From positions 1 to 38,481 of the forward strand of contig JAVBMC010000064.1 in NCBI GenBank assembly GCA_031552845.1: a stretch of DNA of 38,481 bases. The letters are read 5' to 3'. Position 1 is the stretch's first letter, and every line of letters begins with the position of its first letter. Shown one piece after another: positions 1-8,446 of this stretch. The notes beneath the pieces were generated by a model that saw only the letters and a list, made by a program, of their open reading frames with translations, ran no database searches and was not told the origin of the DNA. The position numbers and the translations under genes were made by a program. The DNA comes from JAVBMC01 sp031552845 (lineage in GTDB: Bacteria > Verrucomicrobiota > Kiritimatiellia > RFP12 > DVOR01).

Positions 1-1
1 T

Positions 2-1591
2 GAGCAGGGGGCAGTGCATGAGGCGGATGGGTATGCCCGCGCGACGGGTAAGGTGGGCGTGTGCTTGGTGACGTCGGGGCCCGGTGCGACGAATGCGGTG
101 ACGGGCTTGGCCACGGCGTACATGGATGGGATTCCGCTGGTGTGCATCACAGGACAGGTGCCGTTGTCGATGATTGGCAATGACGCCTTTCAGGAAGCGG
201 ATACGACCGGCATTACCCGCGCGGTGACAAAGCATAATTGTTTGGTGACGTCGGTGGATGATTTGCCGCGCGTGCTGGCGGAGGCGTTTTTTATCGCTTC
301 GACGGGTAAGCCGGGGCCGGTGTTGGTGGATATCCCGAAGGATGTGCAGTTGGCGCGGACGAAGATGCCGTCGCTGGCGCCAACGTCGGTGAAGATCCGT
401 GCGTATGAGCCGTTTATCGTGCCGGAGAAGTCGCAGATTGAGCGTTTGGCTGAGGCGTTGAATGCGGCTGAGCGTCCGTTAATTTATGCGGGCGGCGGCG
501 TGTTTGCGAGCGACGCAGCGGAGGTGTTAGGAAAGCTGGCGCGCAAGGCGCAGACTCCTGTGACGACTACGCTGATGGGCTTGGGCGCTTTTCCGGAAGA
601 TGATAAGCTGTCGCTGGGCATGGTGGGGATGCACGGTGCGTTTGCGGCGAATCATGCGATTACGCATTGTGACTTGGTGGTTTCGACGGGTGCGCGGTTT
701 GATGACCGTGTGACGGGTAAGCTGTCGGAGTTTGCGAAGCGCGCGAAGATTGCGCATATCGACATTGATTTGTCGGCCATCGGCAAGAGCGTGAAGACGG
801 ATATTCCGGTGCTGGGCGATTTGCGCACGGCGTTGGAGATGCTGTTGCCGTTGGTGAAGAAGGCAGACCGTAGCCCGTGGCTGTCGTGCATTGAGTTTTG
901 GCGCGGCAAGCACACGCAGCGCGTGGCGAAGTCGTCCGAGAAAGTGTTGCAGCCGCAGCGGGTGATTCAGTTGATTGATGAGGTGAGCCGCGGCAAGGCG
1001 ATCGTTGTGACGGACGTGGGGCAGAATCAGATGTGGGCGGCGCAGTACTATTGTTACACGCAGCCGCGGACGTTTATTTCGTCGGGCGGGCTGGGAACAA
1101 TGGGCTTTGGTCTGCCTGCGGCGATTGGCGCACAGTTCGGCAAGCGCGATGCGTTGGTCGTTTGCGTGACGGGCGATGGCGGCATTCAGATGAACTTCCA
1201 GGAGCTGGTGGTGGCGGTTGAGCATAAGCTGCCGGTGAAGGTGGTTATTTTGAATAACGGTCACTTGGGCATGGTGCGTCAGTGGCAGGAGTTGTTCTTC
1301 GGCAAGCGGTATTCGGCCGTGGTGCTGGGACGCACAGGACGTCCGAAGAATGAACGCATCAAGGATGAGCCGGGCGAGAAGTATCTGCCGGACTTCATCA
1401 TGATGGCGGAGGCACATGGCGCGGTGGCGATGCGCGTGTTTAACGAGGCCGAGGCGCGTGCGGCGTTGGAGAAGGCTTTTGCCTGCGATAAGACGTGCGT
1501 GATTGAGTGCATCGTGGAGCCGATGGCCAATGTGTCCCCGATGGTGCCGCCGGGGGCGAAGTTGGATGATATGATTTTGATTGACTTATGA
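2..1591 (+). CDS. ilvB: Acetolactate synthase large subunit (5' end outside window)
   Basis: This is the catalytic subunit of acetolactate (acetohydroxyacid) synthase, the thiamine-diphosphate enzyme that starts valine, leucine and isoleucine synthesis. The window opens inside the gene: the frame is open from base 2 and reads EQGAVHEADGYARATG, which contains the catalytic glutamate of the family. Only about 50 N-terminal residues appear to be missing; 529 are visible. The central FAD/nucleotide-type domain is followed by the C-terminal ThDP-binding motif GDGG...NNG (visible residues about 390-420), and then the MVRQWQELFF stretch typical of the family. The stop overlaps the ilvN start as ATGA, so the two subunits are translationally coupled. 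The GTG at 14 is an internal codon, not a true start. No frameshift or missing motif is seen. Family members such as catabolic AlsS usually lack an adjacent ilvN, so the biosynthetic form is favoured. Confidence 0.95.
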   Translation, partial: EQGAVHEADGYARATGKVGVCLVTSGPGATNAVTGLATAYMDGIPLVCITGQVPLSMIGNDAFQEADTTGITRAVTKHNCLVTSVDDLPRVLAEAFFIASTGKPGPVLVDIPKDVQLARTKMPSLAPTSVKIRAYEPFIVPEKSQIERLAEALNAAERPLIYAGGGVFASDAAEVLGKLARKAQTPVTTTLMGLGAFPEDDKLSLGMVGMHGAFAANHAITHCDLVVSTGARFDDRVTGKLSEFAKRAKIAHIDIDLSAIGKSVKTDIPVLGDLRTALEMLLPLVKKADRSPWLSCIEFWRGKHTQRVAKSSEKVLQPQRVIQLIDEVSRGKAIVVTDVGQNQMWAAQYYCYTQPRTFISSGGLGTMGFGLPAAIGAQFGKRDALVVCVTGDGGIQMNFQELVVAVEHKLPVKVVILNNGHLGMVRQWQELFFGKRYSAVVLGRTGRPKNERIKDEPGEKYLPDFIMMAEAHGAVAMRVFNEAEARAALEKAFACDKTCVIECIVEPMANVSPMVPPGAKLDDMILIDL

Positions 1592-2097
1592 GTGAGGCAG
1601 GTATGACGAATATTATCAATGCGCTTGTCGATAACCAGCCGGGTGTGCTGGCCCGTATTGTGGGGCTGATCTCCGGGCGGGGGTATAATATCGAGACGCT
1701 CAATGTCGGGCCGACGCAGGACCCGAATGTCTCGAAGATGACGATCGTGGTGCCGGGTGATGAAGGCATCATCGAGCAGGTGATCGCACAGTTGGCGAAG
1801 CAGATCAACGTGCTGAGCGTGATCAATGCGACGAAGCGGCCGCACTTGGACCGTGAGCTGATACTCGTAGAAGTTGCCGCAACGAGCCGCAACCGGGCGC
1901 AGCTGTTGGAGATTGCATCGTTGTTTCAAGTACAGATTGTCGGGGCGCGTTCGCATTCGCTGACGATGCAGATGGTGGGCGACAAGAATACGGTGCATGA
2001 CTTTTTCTTGATGCTCAAACCCTATAAGATATTGGATATGTCGCGCTCGGGCGTGATCGCGGTTGTGCGCGATGGCTCGTGTGCGGCTGATTTCTAA
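1588..2097 (+). CDS. ilvN: Acetolactate synthase small regulatory subunit
   Basis: This is the regulatory subunit that binds the IlvB catalytic subunit, raises its activity and in the family gives feedback inhibition by valine. The 169-residue protein begins with an ACT domain: residues around 10-60 read ALVDNQPGVLARIVGLIS, then GYNIETLNVGPT, which is the effector-binding strand-loop-helix. The C-terminal half (LDRELILVEVAA, ending near RSGVIAVVRDG) matches the second ferredoxin-like domain of the family. Length is normal. The start at 1588 overlaps the ilvB stop. An alternative ATG lies at 1603, five codons on, just before the conserved TNIINALVDNQPG; it may be the real start. The next gene, aroE, begins seven bases after the stop, so this is one operon. 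Confidence 0.93.
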   Translation: MSEAGMTNIINALVDNQPGVLARIVGLISGRGYNIETLNVGPTQDPNVSKMTIVVPGDEGIIEQVIAQLAKQINVLSVINATKRPHLDRELILVEVAATSRNRAQLLEIASLFQVQIVGARSHSLTMQMVGDKNTVHDFFLMLKPYKILDMSRSGVIAVVRDGSCAADF

Positions 2098-2104
2098 CCG
2101 CGCT

Positions 2105-2932
2105 ATGCAACGATTCTATGTTCTCGGGCATCCGATCCGGCATTCATTTTCGCCGGTGATGCATAATGCGTCGTTCAAGGCGATTGGGTATGAGGGGCTG
2201 TTTGATAAGATCGACACGCCGGCTGAAGAACTCCCTGAACGTTTGCACCAGCTGCAGGCGGAGGGTTGCGAAGGCGTGAATCTGACGCTACCGCTGAAGG
2301 AGGTGGCGCTGCCGTTGATGATGCATTTGTCACCTGAAGCCAAGCGCTTCGGCGCGGTGAACACGGTGGAGTTCTCGCAGCATGGCATGGTGGGGCACAA
2401 TACCGATGCTTTGGGGCTGTTGGATGATTTGGCGGAGCAGGGCGTTGTGCCTGCAGGCAAACGCGTTGCCGTAATCGGCTGCGGCGGAGCAGGGCGGTCG
2501 ATTGCATTAGCCTGTCGCGATGCCGGCGCCGATATTTTGCTGTACAACCGCTCGCGCGACCGGCTTGACCGTTTGGCGGAAGAAGTACAGGCCATGGAGG
2601 CGTGTGACGAGGATGACGATTGGACGGAGACTTTACCGTCTGCCGATATTGTCATTCATTGCACGCCGCAGGGAATTCGTCCTGACGACGAGCCCGTTGT
2701 GACGCATGAAATGCTGCACTCGGGGCAGTTCGTGTATGATATTGTCATCACGCCGAAGTCGCTGACAACGCCGACCTTGGAGGTTGCGCAGCTGGCTGGG
2801 GCTAAGGCAGCGAACGGCGTGGGCATGCTGGTGTGTCAAGGTGCGCGCGCGTTCAAGATTTGGACAGGGCTTGAGGCTGATAAAAAGGCCATGCGCACAG
2901 CAGTTGAAAGTGTTCTTTTAGGGGGTCAGTAA
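2105..2932 (+). CDS. aroE: Shikimate dehydrogenase
   Basis: This enzyme reduces 3-dehydroshikimate to shikimate with NADPH in aromatic amino acid synthesis. The 275-residue protein has the shikimate-binding SFSPVMHN motif near its N-terminus and NLTLPLKE carrying the catalytic lysine. NTDALG supplies the paired aspartate, and a Rossmann glycine loop GCGGAGRS is followed by NRSRDR, the usual NADP 2'-phosphate site. The C-terminus has NGVGMLVCQGARAFKIWTG. I place the start at the ATG at 2105, which puts FYVLGHPIRHSFSP at the extreme N-terminus as in homologues. The longer reading from GTG 2063 would overlap ilvN by 35 bases and add a non-homologous leader. It sits between ilvN and an XRE-cupin gene (two-base gap), in an amino-acid biosynthetic operon. 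Confidence 0.93.
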   Translation: MQRFYVLGHPIRHSFSPVMHNASFKAIGYEGLFDKIDTPAEELPERLHQLQAEGCEGVNLTLPLKEVALPLMMHLSPEAKRFGAVNTVEFSQHGMVGHNTDALGLLDDLAEQGVVPAGKRVAVIGCGGAGRSIALACRDAGADILLYNRSRDRLDRLAEEVQAMEACDEDDDWTETLPSADIVIHCTPQGIRPDDEPVVTHEMLHSGQFVYDIVITPKSLTTPTLEVAQLAGAKAANGVGMLVCQGARAFKIWTGLEADKKAMRTAVESVLLGGQ

Positions 2933-2934
2933 TT

Positions 2935-3504
2935 ATGTCACAGCAGAAACTTGGTAATCGTATTCAATGCTTTCGTGAACGTCTGGGATTATCCCCGGAG
3001 GAACTGGCCGCCAAAGCCGGCGTCAGCGTTGCAACAATCATGGCAATCGAAAGCGGCGAGGCCGATCCGATTCTGGGCGTGCGTATCAAGCTGGCGCGTG
3101 CATTGGGGCAACGTTTAGGCACATTCATGGACGACATCTCGTCGCCTGATCCAGTGGTGGTGCGGGCGGAAGACCGTCAGCCTGTGGCACAGCCTACGCA
3201 TACGCAGGCCGATGCCTGTAAGCCGGCAGTGTGTTACTTCTCGCTGGGCAAAGGCAAGACGAACCGTGCGATGGAGCCTTTCTTTATTGAATTCGCCGTG
3301 TGCGAACCGGCCGACCTGTCGTCGCACGAAGGTGAAGAGTTCATCGTGTGCGTCAGCGGCACGGTGGCGATTGAGCATGGCGGCAAGAGTTTTGAGCTGA
3401 AGCCGGGCGATTCGATTTATTATGATGCCGTGGTGCCGCATCGGGTTTTCGCGCAAGGCGATAAACCGGCGTCGATTTACGCGGTTGTGTTCGTCCCGGC
3501 GTGA
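2935..3504 (+). CDS. XRE-family regulator with C-terminal cupin domain
   Basis: This is a DNA-binding regulator that probably senses a small molecule through a cupin barrel. Of 189 residues, about 8-62 form a helix-turn-helix of the lambda-Cro/XRE type (FRERLGLSPEELAAKAGVSV, then IMAIESGEADP). Residues about 115-187 form a cupin_2 barrel (PGDSIYYDAVVPHRVFA, with metal-ligand-type histidines partly present). Between them is a linker rich in T, Q, A and D. The gene starts two bases after aroE and precedes an acyl-CoA synthetase by 22 bases. From family knowledge, XRE-cupin proteins next to AMP-forming ligases often control that ligase operon, so autoregulation or control of fatty-acid activation is the likely role. 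The ligand is not readable from sequence. Small cupins without HTH are a different group; here the HTH is clear. Confidence 0.88.
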   Translation: MSQQKLGNRIQCFRERLGLSPEELAAKAGVSVATIMAIESGEADPILGVRIKLARALGQRLGTFMDDISSPDPVVVRAEDRQPVAQPTHTQADACKPAVCYFSLGKGKTNRAMEPFFIEFAVCEPADLSSHEGEEFIVCVSGTVAIEHGGKSFELKPGDSIYYDAVVPHRVFAQGDKPASIYAVVFVPA

Positions 3505-3526
3505 GTCAGAGTTATCGGTGACAGCT

Positions 3527-5257
3527 ATGTTTAAACTATCAGATCCTTTTGGAACAGCCCCCAACCGTCCTCCGTTCAATCAATCGGTCTCGACAGGCGT
3601 GGCGTGGAATAATTTGCCGGTTACGCGGAACTATACGCTCGGACAGCTGTTGGATCAGACGATTGCCCGCTGCGGGCCGTTGGATGCGTTGGTTTATCCC
3701 GACCGCAACTATCGGCTGACGTGGTATGAGTTCGGTGAGCTGGTGGATACGCTGGCGCGCGGATTGATGGCGTTGGGCGTCAAGCGCGGCGAGAAGGTTG
3801 CACTATGGGCGACGAATGTGCCGCTATGGATTCCGCTGATGTTTGCTACGGCGAAGATCGGTGCTGTGCTGTTACCGTTGAATACCCATTACAAGTTGAC
3901 GGAGATCGACTTTGCGTTGGGGCAGTCCGAAACAGAGAACCTCATTATTATTGACAGCTATCGCGACACGGATTACTTGGGGATTATCTATGAGCTGATT
4001 CCTGAGCTGCGTGAACGTCCGCGTGATATGCTCAAGAGCGAGAAGTATCCGCACTTGAAGCGGGTGATGTTCTTAGGGCCGGAGAAACATCGCGGGTTCT
4101 ATTCCATTCAAGAGGTGGAGGCGCTGGCGTGCCAAACGCCGATGACGGATTATGTGGCGCGTCAAAGCGAGTTGAAAGCAGATGACATAGTGAACATGCA
4201 GTATACCTCGGGAACAACGGGCTTTCCGAAGGGCGTGCAGCTGACGCACTCAAACATCGGCAATGACGGCTTTTGGATTGGCGCGTGTCAGAACTTTTCG
4301 GCACGTGACCGGGTGTGTATTCCGGTGCCGCTGTTCCACTGCTTCGGGTGCGTGCTGGGCGTGATGTCCTGCATCAACCACGGCGCGACGATGGTGATGG
4401 TGGAGAAGTATGACGCTGTGGCGGTGATGTCGGCTGTTGAGCAGGAAAAATGCACAGCGGTCTATGGCGTGCCGACGATGTATATTGCGTTGCTTGATCA
4501 TCCGCTGTTCAGCAAGTTTGATTTTTCCAGCCTGCGCACCGGCATTATGTCGGGTTCGACTTGCCCGGTGGTGCGGATGCAGCAGTGTGTGGACCGTATG
4601 AATATGGCGGAGATTACCAATCCCTATGGCTTGACGGAGTCAGGCCCGGTGATGACCATGACGCGCTATTTCGAGAAGGATATTGAACGTAAGTGTCACA
4701 CCATCGGTCAGGCGTTGCCGGGGATTGAAGTGGCGATTATCGACCCGGAGACCGGGGAGCTGGCACCGGTCAATCAACCGGGCGAGATTTGCTGCCGCGG
4801 GTTCAATACGATGGTGGGCTATTACAATCAACCGGAGGCGACGGCCAAGTGTATTGATGCCAACGGATGGTTGCACTCAGGCGACATCGGGCGGATGGAT
4901 GAGGCAGGGTATTACTTTATTACCGGGCGTCTGAAGGATTTGATTATTCGCGGCGGTGAGAATATCTCGCCGAAGGAGGTTGAGGACTTCCTGATGCACA
5001 TTCCGGGAGTCAAAGATGCCCAAGTGGTCGGCGTGCCCAGCAAGAAATATGGCGAACAGCCGGCGGCGTTTATTATCAAGGCAGAAGGTTCCGACTTGAC
5101 CCTGACGGACTTGGAGGATGCCTGCCGCGGTAAGGTTGCTTGGTTCAAGATTCCGAAGTATTTCCACTTTGTCGATGCTTTGCCCATGACGGCCAGCGGT
5201 AAGATTCAGAAGTTCAAGCTGCGTGAAGACGCCGTGAAGCTCTGGCCTGATGCCTGA
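3527..5257 (+). CDS. AMP-forming acyl-CoA synthetase (FadD-like)
   Basis: This is an adenylate-forming ligase that probably activates a medium- or long-chain fatty acid, via acyl-AMP, to acyl-CoA in the cytoplasm. The 576-residue protein carries all core motifs in order: the phosphate loop YTSGTTGFPKG at about 225, NPYGLTESGP at about 364, and GWLHSGDIG with the ribose-binding aspartate at about 447. These are followed by the hinge LKDLIIRGGENISPKEVE at about 468 and the catalytic lysine of ASGKIQKFKLRE at about 558. Length is typical. I chose the ATG at 3527; the upstream GTG/ATG extension to 3422 lies inside the preceding gene and encodes an unrelated arginine-rich leader. The chain length of the substrate cannot be told. 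The preceding XRE-cupin gene is its likely regulator. Two hairpins follow the stop. Confidence 0.9.
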   Translation: MFKLSDPFGTAPNRPPFNQSVSTGVAWNNLPVTRNYTLGQLLDQTIARCGPLDALVYPDRNYRLTWYEFGELVDTLARGLMALGVKRGEKVALWATNVPLWIPLMFATAKIGAVLLPLNTHYKLTEIDFALGQSETENLIIIDSYRDTDYLGIIYELIPELRERPRDMLKSEKYPHLKRVMFLGPEKHRGFYSIQEVEALACQTPMTDYVARQSELKADDIVNMQYTSGTTGFPKGVQLTHSNIGNDGFWIGACQNFSARDRVCIPVPLFHCFGCVLGVMSCINHGATMVMVEKYDAVAVMSAVEQEKCTAVYGVPTMYIALLDHPLFSKFDFSSLRTGIMSGSTCPVVRMQQCVDRMNMAEITNPYGLTESGPVMTMTRYFEKDIERKCHTIGQALPGIEVAIIDPETGELAPVNQPGEICCRGFNTMVGYYNQPEATAKCIDANGWLHSGDIGRMDEAGYYFITGRLKDLIIRGGENISPKEVEDFLMHIPGVKDAQVVGVPSKKYGEQPAAFIIKAEGSDLTLTDLEDACRGKVAWFKIPKYFHFVDALPMTASGKIQKFKLREDAVKLWPDA

Positions 5258-5278
5258 TAGGGGCTTTTTCGTCTAACC

Positions 5279-5298
5279 GCACGCAAATAAAAGCGTGC
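5279..5298 (+). other. Short perfect hairpin after acyl-CoA synthetase
   Basis: GCACGC and GCGTGC pair perfectly around an eight-base A-rich loop. No T-run follows, so on its own it is not a convincing terminator. It may help the stronger hairpin just downstream or stabilise the mRNA 3' end. Confidence 0.4.
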
Positions 5299-5310
5299 TC
5301 ACCCAAATTT

Positions 5311-5353
5311 AACATCCTTTCTGTAATATATATGGAAAGGATGTTTATTTTTT
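5311..5353 (+). terminator. Intrinsic terminator closing the ilvBN-aroE operon
   Basis: An exact 11-bp stem, AACATCCTTTC paired with GAAAGGATGTT, encloses a 13-base AT-rich loop and is followed by TATTTTTT. It lies 54 bases after the acyl-CoA synthetase stop and 18 bases before the sigma factor gene, so it separates the metabolic operon from the sigma/anti-sigma region. Confidence 0.8.
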
Positions 5354-5371
5354 GTAGAGACAGGACTTGTA

Positions 5372-5905
5372 ATGAGCCGGAAAAAGGAAATAACCGCTGA
5401 GTTTATGGCGGCACTGACTGAGGCGCAAGATGCGCTGAAGAATCATATCAGCGCGCGTATATTCAATTCTGCCGATGCGAAGGACGTCTTGCAGAAGACC
5501 AACCTTTATATCTGGGAGCGTGCGGAGACTTATAATCCGACGCGTCCTTTCATGCCGTGGGCTTATGAGATGGCTAATCACCAAATCCGCAAGTTCAGGC
5601 TGTATGCGGGCAGGGAGCGGTTGGTGTTTGATGAAGATGTATTCGCAATGATTTCCGATGAGTATGATGAACGCCCCTACAATGATTTGCGTACCGAGGC
5701 CTTGGAGTTTTGCTTGGCGCGTTTGAGTGAGGCCGACCGCAAACGCGTGGCGATGCGCTATGAACGACGCAGCAACATGACCGAAATTGCCAAGCAGTTC
5801 ACCTCTACGCCGAATGCGGAAAGCGTGCGCATCTTCCGTATCCGTGAGATTCTCCGCAAGTGTATCGTTGACCGCATCTGTTGGTTGGAGAACAATGGAA
5901 ATTAA
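5372..5905 (+). CDS. ECF sigma-70 factor, Rhodopirellula/Verrucomicrobium type
   Basis: This is a small alternative sigma factor that would direct RNA polymerase to a specific promoter set. In its 177 residues, region 2 spans about 20-85 (ADAKDVLQKTNLYIWERA, then PFMPWAYEMANHQIRKFRLY, matching the core-binding and -10-recognition helices). Region 4 spans about 115-170 (RLSEADRKRVAMRYERRSNM, then a helix-turn-helix ending RIFRIREILRKCIVDRI). No region 1.1 or 3 is present, as expected for ECF factors. Its 3' end overlaps the next gene by 11 bases, the common arrangement for a sigma factor and its anti-sigma partner. From family knowledge this lineage (TIGR02989-like) is mostly found in Planctomycetes and Verrucomicrobia. 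Its regulon is unknown; the two secreted-protein genes downstream are obvious candidates. Confidence 0.88.
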   Translation: MSRKKEITAEFMAALTEAQDALKNHISARIFNSADAKDVLQKTNLYIWERAETYNPTRPFMPWAYEMANHQIRKFRLYAGRERLVFDEDVFAMISDEYDERPYNDLRTEALEFCLARLSEADRKRVAMRYERRSNMTEIAKQFTSTPNAESVRIFRIREILRKCIVDRICWLENNGN

Positions 5906-8399
5906 CGGACAATTTGCCGAACTGTTTGATAAGGCGCTGGCTGGGACTTTGGACTGGTCGGATCGCGCACAGCTTAATATACTGTTGCGTGAACAACCCG
6001 AACTGCGTAAGGTCTATTTGGAGCAGATGCGCCTGCACTGCCTGTTGGAAAGCCGTTTTAATGCGGGTTCCGATGCATTGATTAAGAAGTCTGACTGGGG
6101 CCGCCAAGCGTTGAAGCTTGCTGCGGGGTTAATCGGAGTCTTCTTCTTTGCCTTTGGCGTCTATGCAACTGTTCGGGCGCTTTCGAAGCAGTTTGAGCAA
6201 AATGATTTGGAATCATCAGTTTTAACAACCGGCAGTGAGATCATCAACGGCGTGGCGGTCCAATCGGTCGACGATGCGGCACTTGATTTGGCTTTAGCCG
6301 GAGTGGAACCCGGTTACTATGACGAAGGGGATGCTTTATCTGACGCGGGCGGACAATCGACTGAGACGTCGGAGATTATCCAGCGAGTCCAACTGCTGAG
6401 TGCCATGGCAACATTGGGGATGGGAGCGGTGCTTCCGCAGAATGTTCCTGCAACTGATTATATGTGGATGGGCGCAGGCGATGAACCTGCTTGGGAGAAT
6501 CATGGGAACTGGATGCCGGGCTCGGGGTATCCGGGAATGTCCGCAGGTGACACCGCTAGCATTACAATGGATGCTGATATTACGCTGTTAGATAACTACT
6601 CCTTCAAGTCCTTCTATAAAAACGGCAGTTCGGATGTGGATGCCCCGGCGATGATTTATCTTACCGGGGGCGGTTTGACGTTGGAACAAAAAGGCTCCAT
6701 CTTTGAGGTCGGCGCAAAATATACAGACCTGAAGGCTTCAAGTGTACGGGCGGCCAAGATGTTTGTGGATGGCTCGGATATATGTATCGGCAGTCCGGAA
6801 CAGCCGGCTATCCTTGCCGTGAGCTATCTCCGCGAAAGCAAAAACTCAAGCAGTCAAGGGTGGTATGCTCAAACAGGCGGAAGTTTTATCGTCTGTTTAA
6901 GTGCTCTCTTTGTGGGGAACTGCCAAGTCGATGAAACATCCGTTCCTGTTCAAGGCTCACTTGATTTACGCGGTGTTGACAATGTAGATATCACCGTTGA
7001 GGGGCCGCTGAGTATACATGGTAATCGAGAGGTGAGCTTGGGAGAATTGCTGTTGGGTGAGCGGGCTAATTTGACTGGCGGCTCCCGTACCGCGCCTGCT
7101 CCGGAAAGTTATTTCTATCACGGTTATTTGGACGGTTCGACACGGGGCGGATTCCACGGAACAAGCGAATTTTCGATTGTATCGGGCAATTTGGATTTGC
7201 GGTATGACATCATGCGCTTTGGCGTTGAGGAAGCTAGCGACGCAGGGCGAGTATTGGGTACCCTGAAATCAACCACTTATTTGGGACCGGATACAAAAGT
7301 CAAGCTAGAGGCCAATCAGCTGCATATTGGGACAGGCGGGAGCAATTACGCCCTTGCAGAAGCGTTGTTTGATGCCTCCAAGACAACAGACGGTGAGCTG
7401 ACTGTTTATGACAAGCTTGTGATTGGCACCGGGCGCACGACACGTTTTGCGGAAGTGCTGTTGGGAACCAATTGGGCTGTGAACATCGGTACGCCGCAAC
7501 AACCCGCCACTACATTCGCCATCGCATCACAAAGCAGTTTCTACGCTTGGCAGACCAATCATGCGGTTGTCTCAATGCAGGGTGGTTCATTCATTGCCTA
7601 TGCCACCAACCTGCAAGTCGGAGTTGTATGGAAAGGCGGATCTGCCACCCACCGCGAGCAGTCTGCCCGCCTACAGCTCTCCAACATGTCAGCGGTAAAA
7701 ATCGTAGCCGATGTCGTGAGCGTGGGTTGGTATAACTGGGACTATAGCATCCCCCTGTCGATGATCGGTACGCTGGACATGCAAGGCTCAACCAACATCA
7801 CTATTGACGTCGGCACTTTCAGAATCGGTGCCATGCTGGACGAACGCGATCCAATTGGCTATGGAAGTGTTTATCTGGGCGAGGGCAATGGTGTGGTTGG
7901 CAATTTGGTCGTCGCGACTCCCAAGGCCGCGCAAAAAGGACTCCACGGCAGCTTGACATTGGACGGCATGCGATTGTCCGTTATGGACGCTCTAACAATC
8001 GGCAACAGAGGTTCCGTTACAACCTTAGTCAACAAAGCCTCCGCTGGCCTTGTGCTTGCCAATACGCTTCAGGATAAAACCATTGCAACAGAAAACTGGT
8101 ACGGCACCAATACCATTGTCTTCAACACCTCTCCCAAAGCCCGGCGCGGATGGACAATCCGCCCCTCAACCAACCTAGGTGTCGAAACGTCGATATGGTG
8201 GGGCTTTGCTTGGCAAGGCAACCACATTGAGGATATCAAAGAACTCTGGAATCGTGACGGCGGCTCCGGTAAGATCCAAGTGATCGATAATTTGATGGAC
8301 GATTTTGCCGGACGCGTCGATGTCTTCTTTGATGGCTCAGTGACCTACATCGGATTCCCCTATCTCGAATCCCCTGCAACCCGCATTGAACTATGGTGA
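5895..8399 (+). CDS. Anti-sigma-like transmembrane protein fused to a secreted beta-rich domain
   Basis: This 834-residue protein starts with an anti-sigma-like cytoplasmic part. Residues 1-65 are helical and read like the N-terminus of Verrucomicrobial FecR-type regulators (DWSDRAQLNILLREQPELRK, then YLEQMRLHCLLESRF). A single membrane helix at about 73-95 (GLIGVFFFAFGVYATV) follows, then an acidic linker to about 160. From about 184 to the end it is a full-length paralogue of the next two gene products, with matching landmarks YMWMGAG, GYPGMSAGD, FYKNGSSD, FEVGAK, DLRYDIMRFG, GFAWQGNH and a terminal TYIGFPYLESPATRIELW. Just before that domain, about 160-183 (QLLSAMATLGMGAVLPQNVPA) aligns with the signal peptides of the paralogues. 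The ATG at 5895 overlaps the sigma factor stop; a longer frame from 5787 is rejected because it lies in the sigma gene. The likely job is to hold the sigma factor inactive until the exported domain senses a state of the envelope. That function is inferred. Confidence 0.75.
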   Translation: MEINGQFAELFDKALAGTLDWSDRAQLNILLREQPELRKVYLEQMRLHCLLESRFNAGSDALIKKSDWGRQALKLAAGLIGVFFFAFGVYATVRALSKQFEQNDLESSVLTTGSEIINGVAVQSVDDAALDLALAGVEPGYYDEGDALSDAGGQSTETSEIIQRVQLLSAMATLGMGAVLPQNVPATDYMWMGAGDEPAWENHGNWMPGSGYPGMSAGDTASITMDADITLLDNYSFKSFYKNGSSDVDAPAMIYLTGGGLTLEQKGSIFEVGAKYTDLKASSVRAAKMFVDGSDICIGSPEQPAILAVSYLRESKNSSSQGWYAQTGGSFIVCLSALFVGNCQVDETSVPVQGSLDLRGVDNVDITVEGPLSIHGNREVSLGELLLGERANLTGGSRTAPAPESYFYHGYLDGSTRGGFHGTSEFSIVSGNLDLRYDIMRFGVEEASDAGRVLGTLKSTTYLGPDTKVKLEANQLHIGTGGSNYALAEALFDASKTTDGELTVYDKLVIGTGRTTRFAEVLLGTNWAVNIGTPQQPATTFAIASQSSFYAWQTNHAVVSMQGGSFIAYATNLQVGVVWKGGSATHREQSARLQLSNMSAVKIVADVVSVGWYNWDYSIPLSMIGTLDMQGSTNITIDVGTFRIGAMLDERDPIGYGSVYLGEGNGVVGNLVVATPKAAQKGLHGSLTLDGMRLSVMDALTIGNRGSVTTLVNKASAGLVLANTLQDKTIATENWYGTNTIVFNTSPKARRGWTIRPSTNLGVETSIWWGFAWQGNHIEDIKELWNRDGGSGKIQVIDNLMDDFAGRVDVFFDGSVTYIGFPYLESPATRIELW

Positions 8400-8446
8400 T
8401 GATTTGTTGAAAAGGTTAGAACGACAAAATCAACGGAGGTAAACAA

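Noticed and set aside
527..1417. 296-codon minus-strand frame opposite ilvB
   Set aside because: Its Arg/His/Leu-rich composition is the usual shadow of a GC-rich gene on the other strand, with no ribosome site or recognisable motif.
2063..2104. Longer aroE start at GTG 2063
   Set aside because: It overlaps ilvN by 35 bases and adds an N-terminus unlike shikimate dehydrogenases; ATG 2105 fits the family exactly.
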